NCBI GenBank assembly: GCA_964649095.1
Contig: CAZYPH010000010.1
Coordinates: 1 to 35,204 of the forward strand
Reading direction: 5' to 3'
Length of the DNA stretch: 35,204 nt
Origin: CAZYPH01 sp964649095
GTDB lineage: Bacteria > Bdellovibrionota > UBA1018 > UBA923
Within the stretch, counting starts at the first letter, position 1. Each line of letters begins with the position of its first letter. The position numbers and the translations under genes were made by a program. This document shows, piece by piece, positions 9,355 through 17,992 of the stretch. The notes below the pieces were generated by a model, which saw only the letters and a program-made list of their open reading frames with translations, ran no database searches and was not told where the DNA came from.

Positions 9355-10063
9355 GTAGTTCGAGCGTACTTAAAAGCCCATTAGCAAGCACCTCTATCTG
9401 ACACGCATCTGGTTTTGAAGAATACAAACTTGATAATTTTGTGTGTGGCATATCGCAGATAATAAGACGCTCACTCCAGTCGTTAAAAGGCTCTGCTGGC
9501 CACATATTTAGGCAAAAACCGTGCTCCATATGCGAGCGTTGCACACGCAAACCGACACTTAGAAATTTTCTACTGCCGTCCTTACTAAATATGCCGTCGC
9601 GTTGGTAAATCAGTGCTGGTTTATCGAGGGCAGCCTCCGCATGGACTTCTATATAGATATTTATATATTGTTTAAAAACGAGAATCACATCATCTATAAA
9701 TGCCTTAACGGCAGTGGACTCGTATCCAAAATCCACAAGTCCACCAATTGGGAATATTAACCACTGCCCCGGCCCATGAAATGATACGCCGCCGCCGCGC
9801 ATGGTGCCTAGCACCTCAATCGTCTCATCGTTTGCTTTTGGTTCACGCCAAACATCAACCGGCAAGCGCCCCATAAAACGTCGGCCAACCGTAATCACGG
9901 CGCTTGAGGGCATAAACAACAACAAGCGCCCTCGGTTCTCAGGCGTCGCTTCTTGTTGCAGTTTGAGAGCCTCTAGATAAGGCATAGATACCGGTATCGA
10001 TTTTGGAGTACTCACTGAAATTCTAATAACACGAAGTGGTTCCAAAATGGTGACATGCCGCAC
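9299..10063 (-). CDS. lipB: Lipoyl(octanoyl) transferase
   Basis: A 254-residue LipB-like protein, which moves octanoyl from acyl-carrier protein to lipoyl domains of 2-oxo acid dehydrogenases. Visible motifs are RGGGVSFHGPG at 89-99, the SRKFLSVGLRV segment with the catalytic Lys166, HGFCLNM at 181-187, and Cys203 in IICDMPHTKLSSL as the likely nucleophile. The last is divergent from the usual PCG motif. Length is slightly above the typical 210-230. Convergent with pit and overlapping it by 56 bp. No lipA lies nearby. The family call is good; the divergent active-site surroundings leave some room for a LplA-like relative. Confidence 0.82.
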   Translation of the reverse strand: MRHVTILEPLRVIRISVSTPKSIPVSMPYLEALKLQQEATPENRGRLLLFMPSSAVITVGRRFMGRLPVDVWREPKANDETIEVLGTMRGGGVSFHGPGQWLIFPIGGLVDFGYESTAVKAFIDDVILVFKQYINIYIEVHAEAALDKPALIYQRDGIFSKDGSRKFLSVGLRVQRSHMEHGFCLNMWPAEPFNDWSERLIICDMPHTKLSSLYSSKPDACQIEVLANGLLSTLELLKKPIGTINKTPKKLLEP

Positions 10064-10081
10064 AACGGACTCAAAGTGAAA

Positions 10082-10287
10082 CTAGAAAATGCGGCGCATA
10101 AAATAAATAATGGCAGCGCTGCAACATTTAGGGGTCTCTTTCTTTAGCATTCCATCACCGCTATTCATTTTATGCAGAGCTACAAAGGCTTGCCTAGCAG
10201 GCTGAGACAGACACTGCCTATAGACCTTTAAGACGCTCTAAGACGCGCAGTGACAAACCAAGTAAAACCAACGGCGTTTTGTGATAT
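10082..10287. other. Gene-free stretch upstream of the sRNA promoter
   Basis: No coding frame or RNA gene is visible here. It holds the upstream region of lipB and could contain activator sites for the sigma-54 promoter, since such promoters need an enhancer-bound activator. I see no convincing paired palindromes to name as those sites. Confidence 0.5.
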
Positions 10288-10288
10288 T

Positions 10289-10304
10289 TGGCACAGACAT
10301 TGCT
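10289..10304 (+). promoter_or_regulatory. Sigma-54 (RpoN) type -24/-12 promoter
   Basis: The sequence reads TGGCAC, five bases, then TTGCT. This is the RpoN consensus with exact spacing between the -24 GG and the -12 GC. It lies about 10-12 nt before the inferred start of a structured RNA ending in a strong terminator. A chance match to nine consensus bases with the correct spacing in an otherwise empty intergenic region is unlikely. No bEBP gene is in the window. Confidence 0.72.
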
Positions 10305-10313
10305 AATTACTAG

Positions 10314-10467
10314 TTTTGAGTTAGAAACCACGGGGTTTCGCTTCAAGGCTCTGTTAGTTATTAAACGTGGGTGTTTGGCGGGGGATAATCAAACACAACA
10401 CAAGAACAAGCTCTTGAAGCGAGAAGTTTAAACCCACCAAACGTTAGATTGTTTGGTGGGTTTTTTT
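10314..10467 (+). ncRNA. Candidate sigma-54-dependent structured small RNA
   Basis: A non-coding stretch of about 150 nt between an RpoN promoter and an intrinsic terminator. From 5' to 3' it can fold as follows. There is a 6-bp hairpin (10324-10329 with 10334-10339, loop ACGG), then an 8-9-bp long-range stem (10339-10347 with 10413-10421). The long stem encloses a 7-bp hairpin (10371-10377 with 10390-10396) whose 12-nt loop is G-rich and contains GGGGGA. A single-stranded A/C-rich tract (10391-10410), resembling Hfq-binding ARN repeats, follows. The 13-bp terminator hairpin closes it. No reading frame of note is inside. I do not recognise a known RNA family. By analogy with Qrr or CrcZ it could be a trans-acting regulator, but that is inference. 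Confidence 0.6.
10430..10467 (+). terminator. Intrinsic terminator of the small RNA
   Basis: A perfect 13-bp inverted repeat (10430-10442 with 10451-10463, 8-nt loop), followed by a run of T. No protein gene precedes it, so it must end a non-coding transcript. Confidence 0.92.
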
Positions 10468-10733
10468 ATTTCTACAACGGCGACGACTCACGATTGAAAC
10501 CAATGCTACGCATCATAACTCGTTAGTAGCTTTGAGGCGGCGCTTGTTCTGTTGCCGGTCGTGTAGTTTTAGCGATGCGGACTGTGTAGGATTTATGGCG
10601 TTTTAGTTGGTGCCGTATGTTGTTTATGTGGGTGTGTTGGTAGGTTTATTTTCACGCTACGGATATACGAATAAACATAGCAATAAGGGAACCATGGTGA
10701 CGCAAACAATTCCACGTTCTCATGTAAAATCAA
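10468..10733. other. Gene-free stretch between the small RNA and the tRNA-Ala promoter
   Basis: No reading frame, tRNA or repeat family recognised. One weak 7-bp inverted repeat (GTTTATT...AATAAAC) lies around 10650-10676. Nothing else can be supported. Confidence 0.5.
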
Positions 10734-10746
10734 AAAGAGATTCTCT

Positions 10747-10775
10747 TTGACAAGTACCTGATACAACGCTTAATT
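10747..10775 (+). promoter_or_regulatory. Possible sigma-70 promoter for tRNA-Ala
   Basis: A perfect -35 hexamer TTGACA (10747-10752) with a poor TTAATT -10 after 17 bp, upstream of the tRNA. A 15-nt palindrome (10734-10748, AAAGAGA-T-TCTCTTT) overlaps the -35 box and could be an operator. The weak -10 box keeps confidence low. Confidence 0.35.
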
Positions 10776-10825
10776 TCAGGGTCCTTCGATACGTTTTTAT
10801 TAATACGATTTTATTTTTTCGACCT

Positions 10826-10901
10826 GGGGTTGTAGCTCAGCTGGGAGAGCGCCACAATGGCATTGTGGAGGTCGTCGGTTCGATCCCGATCAACTCCACC
10901 A
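10826..10901 (+). tRNA. tRNA-Ala (anticodon GGC)
   Basis: A full cloverleaf with encoded CCA. The acceptor stem GGGGTTG/CAACTCC carries the G3:U70 wobble pair that defines alanine identity. The anticodon stem is CCACA/TGTGG with loop ATGGCAT, giving anticodon GGC. The T-arm has TTCGATC. It stands alone, convergent with the M23 gene that ends 41 bp downstream. Confidence 0.97.
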
Positions 10902-10942
10902 ACTTAAAACCACTGTTTAAAATTAAAGGACGGCAGTTCTCG

Positions 10943-11602
10943 TCAACGCCGTCGGTAGACCCGGCGTTTTTGAATCGATGAAATAGAACTCGGGCCTCGA
11001 TTGGGCTCACCACTCGACACGACAGCGCCCTCAGGAAGATAATTTAACGGATCCACAGCGACCTCGCCCTTACGCACTTCAAAATGCACGTGCGGACCGG
11101 TAGACTTGCCGGTAGAACCCACATAGCCAATCACATCGCCCTGCTCGACCACATCACCAACACGAACAGTATTTGACTTGTTATGAGCATAGACCGTTGA
11201 AAAATCACCATCATGGCGGATGACGATCATGTTGCCATATCCACGAATTTTTCTAGAACTATAAATCACCTTCCCTGCTCGTGCAGCGAGTATCGGCGCA
11301 CCACGGTTGCCACGAATATCAATGCCCTCATGAAAGTCGCGGCGCCGTTTACCAAAACCAGAGCTCACGCTAGCGCTCTGCACAGGCCAAATAAAAGATG
11401 TCGGTCCGCGCTCGGCATAACTATCAACTACATTGTCGCTGTCTTCAGGAGTTTTTAAGAAATATCCTTTTTCGTCTAACTGCAACAACCCACGCTTTGC
11501 GGTCATATTGGGGCGAATCGTCGAACACCCACTGGCCAACGCTAAAAGCGTTGTCAGAAAAACGAAGCCACGAAAGCCGTTTTTGGAGTTCTTTAGTGGC
11601 AT
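10943..11602 (-). CDS. NlpD-like M23 peptidase-domain lipoprotein
   Basis: A 219-residue product with a lipobox (LASGC, lipid-anchored Cys26) and a C-terminal LytM/M23 domain. All zinc ligands are present: His91 and Asp95 in HEGIDI, and His171/His173 in HVHFEV. A catalytically competent peptidoglycan endopeptidase is therefore possible, unlike E. coli NlpD, which lost its ligands. No LysM domain precedes it. I chose the ATG at 11602 because GGAAGGG lies just upstream; the frame can be opened to 11638. It follows surE by 60 bp, matching the surE-nlpD order seen in many proteobacteria. It ends in a very basic tail (KRRVYRRR). Confidence 0.88.
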   Translation of the reverse strand: MPLKNSKNGFRGFVFLTTLLALASGCSTIRPNMTAKRGLLQLDEKGYFLKTPEDSDNVVDSYAERGPTSFIWPVQSASVSSGFGKRRRDFHEGIDIRGNRGAPILAARAGKVIYSSRKIRGYGNMIVIRHDGDFSTVYAHNKSNTVRVGDVVEQGDVIGYVGSTGKSTGPHVHFEVRKGEVAVDPLNYLPEGAVVSSGEPNRGPSSISSIQKRRVYRRR

Positions 11603-11662
11603 ATTACTGCCCTTCCCTATTTTTTTTTCTTTCACCACAAACGGCCCCCTATTGTGTTCGAA

Positions 11663-12487
11663 CTACGCCCCTGCCACTCCAAAAATAAGATTTAAATCAT
11701 CGATAAAACTGTAATCCGTGCAATCTAGTTGCACTGGGGTGATCGACACCCGCTTCTGGTCAACTGCATAACAATCAGAGCCTTCGATATTTTTAAAACC
11801 CTTATACTGCCCACCAACCCAGTAATAAGGCTTACCGCGATGGTCCATACGTTTTACCACCGCGCCGTTGTAGTGGCGAAAACCCTGATGGGTTATCTCA
11901 AACCCTTTTAACTCACGGTATGGTAAATCGGGTACGTTGACATTCAACAAAGTTTGTTTAGGGAGTAGATTCAACGGCACAATCTTCAAAACATCACTCA
12001 CAATTTTAGCAGCGGTTTCGAAATGAATCGTACTGTCGGGCTTTCGTGATTTAAAATCGACGACAGTGCTCACCGCAAGTGCTGGAATACCGAGTATAAC
12101 AGCCTCTCGCGCCGCTGACACGGTGCCGCTATAATAAACGTCTTGGCCCAAATTGGCGCCGCGATTAATGCCGCTTACTACCAAGTCTGGCTTCATTTTT
12201 AAAATCTGTTGGATTGCCACATAAATGCAATCTGCCGGACTACCGCTGACACCAAAAAAACCATTAGCCAGCTCTAAAATACGCAACGGCTTATGCAACG
12301 TGAGACTGTGGCCTGTTGTGCTCTTCTCTTCTAAGGGCGCAACAACATACACATCACCCAATTTTTTTAATTCGCGACTCAACACCTGTAACGCGGGAGC
12401 ATGCACGCTATCGTCGTTACATACTAAAATTTTTAAACGTTCTTTTTTTGAAACTTTTTTATTCGAAGTAGCTTTTGATTTTGCCAT
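11663..12487 (-). CDS. surE: 5'/3'-nucleotidase SurE
   Basis: A 274-residue SurE-family metal-dependent nucleotidase acting on nucleoside monophosphates and possibly polyphosphate. The core starts at residue 18 with ILVCNDDSVHAPAL (metal ligands Asp25 and Asp26). The typical GTPADCV-like motif is GSPADCIYVA, and the metal-binding Asn is in VSGINRGANLG, followed by YYSGTVSAAREA. A 17-residue Lys/Ser-rich N-terminal extension precedes the usual start. A 7-bp inverted repeat (12499-12505 with 12512-12518) lies just before the start codon and may be an operator or leader hairpin. It is followed by the NlpD-like gene. Confidence 0.95.
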   Translation of the reverse strand: MAKSKATSNKKVSKKERLKILVCNDDSVHAPALQVLSRELKKLGDVYVVAPLEEKSTTGHSLTLHKPLRILELANGFFGVSGSPADCIYVAIQQILKMKPDLVVSGINRGANLGQDVYYSGTVSAAREAVILGIPALAVSTVVDFKSRKPDSTIHFETAAKIVSDVLKIVPLNLLPKQTLLNVNVPDLPYRELKGFEITHQGFRHYNGAVVKRMDHRGKPYYWVGGQYKGFKNIEGSDCYAVDQKRVSITPVQLDCTDYSFIDDLNLIFGVAGA

Positions 12488-12586
12488 TTTTTGCCTGTTT
12501 TCAGTGATTTTACTGAAACTCCATTTTAACCAACTTTACTAAAAAAACCCACCTTAATTTTTTTCCGAAGTCTGCTTGGATTTCTT

Positions 12587-13138
12587 CTAAATAGAAAGTT
12601 TATGTATATTTATTTTTCTATATGTATCTACAACAATCGATCGCCACATAAGCAGCACTGCTGAATCCGAAAATTCAAACGTGAATGGCGTTATGGTAAC
12701 AGCGAAATCAACGTGATCGGCAATGAGTGGCACATCACGTTTAGCGACGTCAGCGGTAGTAATCGCTACTAGGGGTATGTTTTGGGCCTGCCAACGCATA
12801 GCTTCGCATACGAGTGCGTGGTCAGCACCATCGAAGGCTACCATGACAATGGCATCATTTTTAGTAGGCGCTATTTTATTCGCGCTACTTTGAGATCCTA
12901 ATACCAATGGAATTTGTTTAGGCAATACACTCTTACCAGAAAAGAAACAGCGAACCACAGCCTCGGCAGCAGCGTCGGAAACGATAAAAATATGCCCCCC
13001 GCGCTTTAAAGTGTGAAAAAGCAGGGAAGAAATATTTTCAATATTCTTTCGGTTTAATGCGGACAACTCCTGCATTTTTACCAAAAACGAATTCACAAAC
13101 TCAGTGTTCGTAATATGAGACGGGTAAATATTTTCCAT
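12587..13138 (-). CDS. Divergent SIS-domain protein (GmhA/DiaA-like)
   Basis: A 183-residue protein with the layout of single-domain SIS proteins such as phosphoheptose isomerase GmhA and the DnaA-binding DiaA. It has an N-terminal helix pair, a GGHIFIVSDAAAEAVVRCF segment (47-66), DAIVMVAFDGADHALVCEAM, then IPLVAITT. The phosphosugar-binding GNGGSA and SGNS motifs are replaced by SDAAAE and FDGAD, so isomerase activity is doubtful and a structural or regulatory role more likely. A GGAG ribosome site precedes the ATG. It follows lptD on the same strand by about 110 bp. Confidence 0.65.
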   Translation of the reverse strand: MENIYPSHITNTEFVNSFLVKMQELSALNRKNIENISSLLFHTLKRGGHIFIVSDAAAEAVVRCFFSGKSVLPKQIPLVLGSQSSANKIAPTKNDAIVMVAFDGADHALVCEAMRWQAQNIPLVAITTADVAKRDVPLIADHVDFAVTITPFTFEFSDSAVLLMWRSIVVDTYRKINIHKLSI

Positions 13139-13248
13139 TTACAGCTCCAATAGGTAATAATTATTGTACGGAGCCAGCCAAAAAAGGCGCACTGAAAAAA
13201 CAAAAAGTGATTTTGAACGGGGGAAAATTATTCCTAGTAATAGAATCG

Positions 13249-15582
13249 TTATCGCGTGGTAGGGGCCGACTCTTGTAGGTTAGTAAAACCATCACCAGAT
13301 ATGTTTAGAGGGATGTTAAACGTTAGTGCCAAACGCGGGTTATCCACCGAACGTGATGCCAATAATGAAATGCGATAACACTGCGACGGGCTCTGGTACG
13401 TAACACCCAGCGTGGTAGTTGTTAGTACGCCTGGTGTCTCCACTTGATTAAATGTAGATGGAAATTGGTAACTAAAACCACCAGCAACCGAAAAAGCATC
13501 GGTAAACGACCACGACAACGCGGCGCCAATAGAATCGGAATTGGCCGTCACGCGGTTCGATGCATAACGCAGCGTTAATAAACGCTCAAACTGAATAAGA
13601 CGTTTCGTGTAACGAGCAAATACGTAAGTCCCCGATACCGAATAGGTTGAACGGTTAATATACGGAAAAAACCGATATTCTAGATTCGATTGGAAACGAT
13701 CAGTATCAAATATTGCCGTCGCTGTTACCGGCGAAAACGGCTCTCGACGCCGCCCATCAGTATGCTGAAGTTCTTTAAAGTTGATACTCTGGGTCACGGA
13801 AACATCCGCAACGCGCCGAAAGTTTTGTTCTGGGGTTTTATAAATGATTCGATTGAGAAATTTGTACGTTAACGAATTACCCAAAGGCGTAAAAAACCGC
13901 GTATTCTCTGTTGAAATAGGCACGATATCAAAATCGTCAAATTGATTACCTCGAACTTCAAGTTGACGCGAAAACGGGTGCAACCCACCCTGTTCAGAAA
14001 ACGGAATGATAGAATACGTCAGCGAAGGTCGAATCAAATGTTTATACTGATTACTATATATTTTTTCTAACGACGACCCCACCTCGACGGTATTAATTAG
14101 ATACCCGCGCGATAGAACACCCACGTTCGGCTGGTCGAAGTCATAAAAATAGCTTCGATACTGCACGTTCGGAACCAAATCAAACACACCACCAAAACGC
14201 AGTGGAAAATAAAGCTCCGGCGTCAACGAATAGCGTGTTGCCTTACGAAGCGGTGTATCTCCACTGCGAAACTGACGTCGAGGGTTTTCAGGTATTTTTT
14301 CGTCTTCAATGACATCAAAACCATCGCCAGCGCGATCAAAACGACTAATCTGAGTTGAAAGCCCCCAGCGTATCGGCCAATTATCAAATACGGCATTGTC
14401 GACCGTGCGGGCTTCTAAAGAAGGCCCACGCTGAACAACCCCCGGATCAAAAGCATCCAAATTACGTGTTAAGTTACTACGAAATCGGGTCGCTTGAACG
14501 CCTATAAATGTATTTAGTTTAGATTTTGAGATAGCTACATCCGAACGTAGCGCCGGCTCACCACGTCCTGGCAGGTCGCCAATTTTTCGCAAATAATCGC
14601 GATCAGACACTTCGGTCGCAGAAATGCGATTTTCAATACCAAGAGGTAACTCCCAAAGATGCGTATAATTACCCGCCCAACGATTGGTCGGCTCAATTTG
14701 GCGGTCTTTTAAATAAAACAAACTCAATTGCCCGCCAAAACGAGGCGCAAACTGGTAACGATACTCGAACTCGGCCTTAGGCCCCTTCAACGCATAAAAC
14801 CCAGCACCAATCGTGGCGTCTTGACTGCGTGAAATCGCCCAAAAAAATGGCAATACAAACGTAGCACCATTGGGCGATGCTGGTTGAAAACGCGGGAATA
14901 AAAATCCAGACTGCCTGCGCGTCTTTATCGGGAGAACGGCATACGGCAAATACAATGTGGGCGCTTCGTTTAGTTTAATAAAGACGCGACTCAAAAATGC
15001 ATAACCATCAAACGTGAGGTCGATTTCTTTACCTGCAAGCTTCCAGCTAGCCGGGCAATCTCGACAAGTGGTGTACTCGCCATCTTGTATTAAAAAATGG
15101 ACTGGTGACAGGCGCTGAATCTGCTGACCCAATAATTGAAATTTATCGTTCTCAACACGCCCCTCAAAAATCGTCCCTTGATTCGTCAAAAGGTCAAACG
15201 CCATACGCTCACCATAGATGACAGAATCACTAGTAAAATAGACGACGTTCCCCGACGCCGTGAGAATGTTTTTTTCTAACTCAAAGATAGCGTAATCAGA
15301 GGTTAACAACTCACCCTCGCGACGCATAAACACGTTACCAAAACACTCTAACGTTCCATGGTCTAAATCGCGTAAGGCTTTTTTGCAGCTTAAATGAATC
15401 GAACGCCCACCGACCGTTAACTGGGTCTCAACATTTGAGTTACCACCCGACTGCTGCTGCGCATTAACCAAACCAACACTGAAAAATGCAAAAACAAAAA
15501 ATACGCTCCAGTAATTAACCAAGCGCTGACCGTGGAACAAAACCGTCTTAGCGAGTTGCTTTTCTGAGCCTTGTTTTTCCAT
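13249..15582 (-). CDS. lptD: LPS-assembly protein LptD
   Basis: A 777-residue outer-membrane LPS translocon. After a signal peptide (cleavage near VNAQ, about residue 42) comes the OstA/LptA-like beta-jellyroll, with ASGNVVY and the TSDYAIFELEKNILTASG repeats. A Cys pair follows in GEYTTCRDCPASWKLAG (about 173-176), the position of LptD structural disulfides. The family loop LYLPYAVLPIKTRRQSGFLFPRF leads into a large C-terminal barrel of alternating strands. The start overlaps the 3' end of accD by 35 bp, implying translational coupling. LptE is not in the window. Confidence 0.93.
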   Translation of the reverse strand: MEKQGSEKQLAKTVLFHGQRLVNYWSVFFVFAFFSVGLVNAQQQSGGNSNVETQLTVGGRSIHLSCKKALRDLDHGTLECFGNVFMRREGELLTSDYAIFELEKNILTASGNVVYFTSDSVIYGERMAFDLLTNQGTIFEGRVENDKFQLLGQQIQRLSPVHFLIQDGEYTTCRDCPASWKLAGKEIDLTFDGYAFLSRVFIKLNEAPTLYLPYAVLPIKTRRQSGFLFPRFQPASPNGATFVLPFFWAISRSQDATIGAGFYALKGPKAEFEYRYQFAPRFGGQLSLFYLKDRQIEPTNRWAGNYTHLWELPLGIENRISATEVSDRDYLRKIGDLPGRGEPALRSDVAISKSKLNTFIGVQATRFRSNLTRNLDAFDPGVVQRGPSLEARTVDNAVFDNWPIRWGLSTQISRFDRAGDGFDVIEDEKIPENPRRQFRSGDTPLRKATRYSLTPELYFPLRFGGVFDLVPNVQYRSYFYDFDQPNVGVLSRGYLINTVEVGSSLEKIYSNQYKHLIRPSLTYSIIPFSEQGGLHPFSRQLEVRGNQFDDFDIVPISTENTRFFTPLGNSLTYKFLNRIIYKTPEQNFRRVADVSVTQSINFKELQHTDGRRREPFSPVTATAIFDTDRFQSNLEYRFFPYINRSTYSVSGTYVFARYTKRLIQFERLLTLRYASNRVTANSDSIGAALSWSFTDAFSVAGGFSYQFPSTFNQVETPGVLTTTTLGVTYQSPSQCYRISLLASRSVDNPRLALTFNIPLNISGDGFTNLQESAPTTR

Positions 15583-16585
15583 TCGATTTCACACGGACGC
15601 TGGCACGTGCCTTTTTAGTGTTAGTATTTTTCTTGGATACGCCGCACAATGCCGCACCCCCACCAAGCAACCCCAATAGAGACTCGAGTTTCGTGGGTAA
15701 ATCTTTTCTCTCTACAATCTGATCGACAAAGCCATGCTCCAGTAAAAACTCAGCACGCTGAAAACCATCAGGCAGTTGTTGTTTAATCGTTTGAGAAATT
15801 ACCCGCGGCCCAGCAAAACCAATAAGTGCCTTCGGCTCCGCTAGAGTAACATCACCCTGCATAGCAAAACTCGCTGCAACACCACCCGTAGTCGGATCGG
15901 TCAGTACCACCACATAAGGCAAACCAGCATCACGATGAGCGTTTAATACCGCTAAAACCTTCGCCATTTGCAATAATGAAAGAACCCCTTCTTGCATGCG
16001 AGCACCACCACTTGCCGTGACCATTACAAGCGGCAGTCGATGTTTGTTGGCATACTCAAAGGCACGTACAATTTTTTCACCGACGACAACCCCCATGCTG
16101 CCGCCCATAAATTTAAAATCAAACACAGCCAAACAAGCCTTTATCGCACCTACCTGACCAACCCCCGTAACAATAGCGTCGTTACAAGCAGCGGCTTTTT
16201 GCATGGCCATTAGTCGTGTTTTATAGGGTTTGGTGTCCACAAACTGAAGGGGATCGGTCGACGTAATATTGGTATCAAATTCTTTAAAGCCGGAACCACA
16301 CAACAACGCAATGCGCTCACGAGCGCCCAAACGAAAATGAAAACCACACTCCATACAAACCTGTGCGTTTTCTTTTAAAACATCAGCCAATAAAATCTCA
16401 CCACAATGAGAACATTTCACCCAATATTGGCTATCGCGCTTTAAAGCCTCAGCACCACGTGGGTCGGGCGTGTCGGTTTGTGGCACCTCTGCCGGTTGTT
16501 TCAACGCCACGGATGGTGTTTTATTTTTTGACGACTCAAGCTTCGATTTGATCTTTGGCGTCTTGATCTGATTGAACCAGTTCAT
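15548..16585 (-). CDS. accD: Acetyl-CoA carboxylase carboxyltransferase subunit beta
   Basis: A 345-residue AccD, first committed step of fatty-acid synthesis together with AccA, AccB and AccC. It has the N-terminal zinc ribbon (Cys58, Cys61, Cys77, Cys80) and the crotonase-fold carboxyltransferase signatures SGGARMQEGVLSLLQMAK and DPTTGGVAASFAM. The ATG at 16585 gives the canonical MNWFNQIK opening and has AGAGGCAG upstream; a longer in-frame opening is less likely. A basic C-terminal tail of about 28 residues (rich in Lys and Arg) extends beyond the usual end and covers the overlap with lptD. A linker of about 40 residues before the zinc ribbon is longer than in E. coli. Confidence 0.96.
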   Translation of the reverse strand: MNWFNQIKTPKIKSKLESSKNKTPSVALKQPAEVPQTDTPDPRGAEALKRDSQYWVKCSHCGEILLADVLKENAQVCMECGFHFRLGARERIALLCGSGFKEFDTNITSTDPLQFVDTKPYKTRLMAMQKAAACNDAIVTGVGQVGAIKACLAVFDFKFMGGSMGVVVGEKIVRAFEYANKHRLPLVMVTASGGARMQEGVLSLLQMAKVLAVLNAHRDAGLPYVVVLTDPTTGGVAASFAMQGDVTLAEPKALIGFAGPRVISQTIKQQLPDGFQRAEFLLEHGFVDQIVERKDLPTKLESLLGLLGGGAALCGVSKKNTNTKKARASVRVKSNGKTRLRKATR

Positions 16586-16700
16586 TAAATACTGCCTCTG
16601 AATTTCCTTATTATTCAGCTTCAATTCTTAATGAGCTAGTACGTGTTGTCTAGTAATCTGATGACTGGTTTACGATTGAAAAGTTAAGACGATTGCCAAG

Positions 16701-17978
16701 TTAATACGATTTCTTTCGAATCGTTCCCGACTCAAAAGATTTTTTAAACGCTTCTACAACGCGTGTGTCAAACTGCGTTCCGCTGTATTTAACAATCTCG
16801 TCATACGCAATTTTAGGGTCTAATCCCTTCCGATAGGGTCGCGTGCTCACCATCGCATCGAACGTATCGGCAACACTAATGACGCTCGCACTTAGCGGAA
16901 TTTCATCGCCCTTTAATCCATACGGATAGCCTTTGCCATCGGGACGTTCGTGATGGAAACGCATAGCATCACACACTTCTTTTAAACCATCGACCTGTGA
17001 AAGAATATCGTTCCCAATGGCGGGATGGCGTTTCATAATTTCGTACTCTTCGTCATTAAGTGCATATTGTTTTTTTAATATCTTGTCATCGATACCGATT
17101 TTACCGATGTCATGTAGAATCGCGGCCAGGCGCAACTGCTCGCGTTCAGCCTCCGTCAAATCAAGATACTGCGCAATGGCCATCGAATAATGTAAAACAC
17201 GTTTTGTATGGCCGCCCGTATAACGGTCTTTAGCCTCAATCGCGCCGGCCATAGCCTCAGCCGTTTGTAGAAACGTCGTACGCAATTTATTGTAAAGGGT
17301 CGCATTCTCAATGGCGATGCCCACCTGATACGACAACCCCTCCAATAGATTCACATCATCGGAGGTGAATTTTCCCTGATCCACCTCAAGTAGTTTATTT
17401 AAACACTGCAAAATCCCGATTACTTTGCCTTTGGCGCTTACCGGGACGCAAATCATATTGCGTGTTACAAAGTGCGAGGTTTGATCAGCACGCTTAAAGT
17501 GATAGGGATTTGCCGCAACATCGTTAATCAACATCGAACGCCCTGAAAGGGCCACATGACCTGCGATACTGTCGTCATTGATGGGTAGGTGCACTAATTC
17601 TTTTTTCAATGATGCCCCGGAAGCCCCTAATGCCGTCTCAAACGTGAGGTGCTTCTGTTTTTCATCGACCAACATGAGTGTGGCTGTTTCACACTGCAAT
17701 AATGCACAAGAGGCCTCTAGTGACTTATTTCGGATGTCGTCGGTCTCTAAACTCGAATTTAAAATGGCGCTAAAATTTGCCAAATTTTCTAGTTGCTGGA
17801 CTTTACGATTTGTAACAGCAACGGTGCGTGAGATTTCAGCCTCTAGTAAACGAATTTTATTTAAGGCCTCGGCAATCGTAAGCGAAGACGACAACTCCAC
17901 GTCAGACTCTGCGACTGATGCCGGAGCGGGTGCTGTTGACGGCGCATTAGCATTGCGCTTGAGAGTGTTGGTCTTCAT
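16701..17978 (-). CDS. GAF-HD-GYP protein (probable cyclic-di-GMP phosphodiesterase)
   Basis: A 425-residue soluble protein. Residues 1-30 are low complexity. A short coiled coil (LNKIRLLEAEISRTVAVTNRKV) follows, then a GAF sensor domain (about 70-225), then an HD-GYP domain with full motifs: HDIGKIGIDDKIL, MKRHPAIG, HHERPDGKGYPYG and DTFDAM. All metal ligands and the GYP motif are intact, so phosphodiesterase activity is likely. The start at 17978 has AAGGA 8 nt upstream. A longer open frame to 18065 runs through the leader repeat and is rejected for that reason. The 5' leader carries a triplicated terminator-like element. Confidence 0.92.
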   Translation of the reverse strand: MKTNTLKRNANAPSTAPAPASVAESDVELSSSLTIAEALNKIRLLEAEISRTVAVTNRKVQQLENLANFSAILNSSLETDDIRNKSLEASCALLQCETATLMLVDEKQKHLTFETALGASGASLKKELVHLPINDDSIAGHVALSGRSMLINDVAANPYHFKRADQTSHFVTRNMICVPVSAKGKVIGILQCLNKLLEVDQGKFTSDDVNLLEGLSYQVGIAIENATLYNKLRTTFLQTAEAMAGAIEAKDRYTGGHTKRVLHYSMAIAQYLDLTEAEREQLRLAAILHDIGKIGIDDKILKKQYALNDEEYEIMKRHPAIGNDILSQVDGLKEVCDAMRFHHERPDGKGYPYGLKGDEIPLSASVISVADTFDAMVSTRPYRKGLDPKIAYDEIVKYSGTQFDTRVVEAFKKSFESGTIRKKSY

Positions 17979-17992
17979 GAAATCATCCTTAA

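Noticed and set aside
10314..10467. 6S RNA or tmRNA identity for the small RNA
   Set aside because: It lacks a long hairpin with central bubble, the tRNA-like acceptor end and any tag-coding frame.
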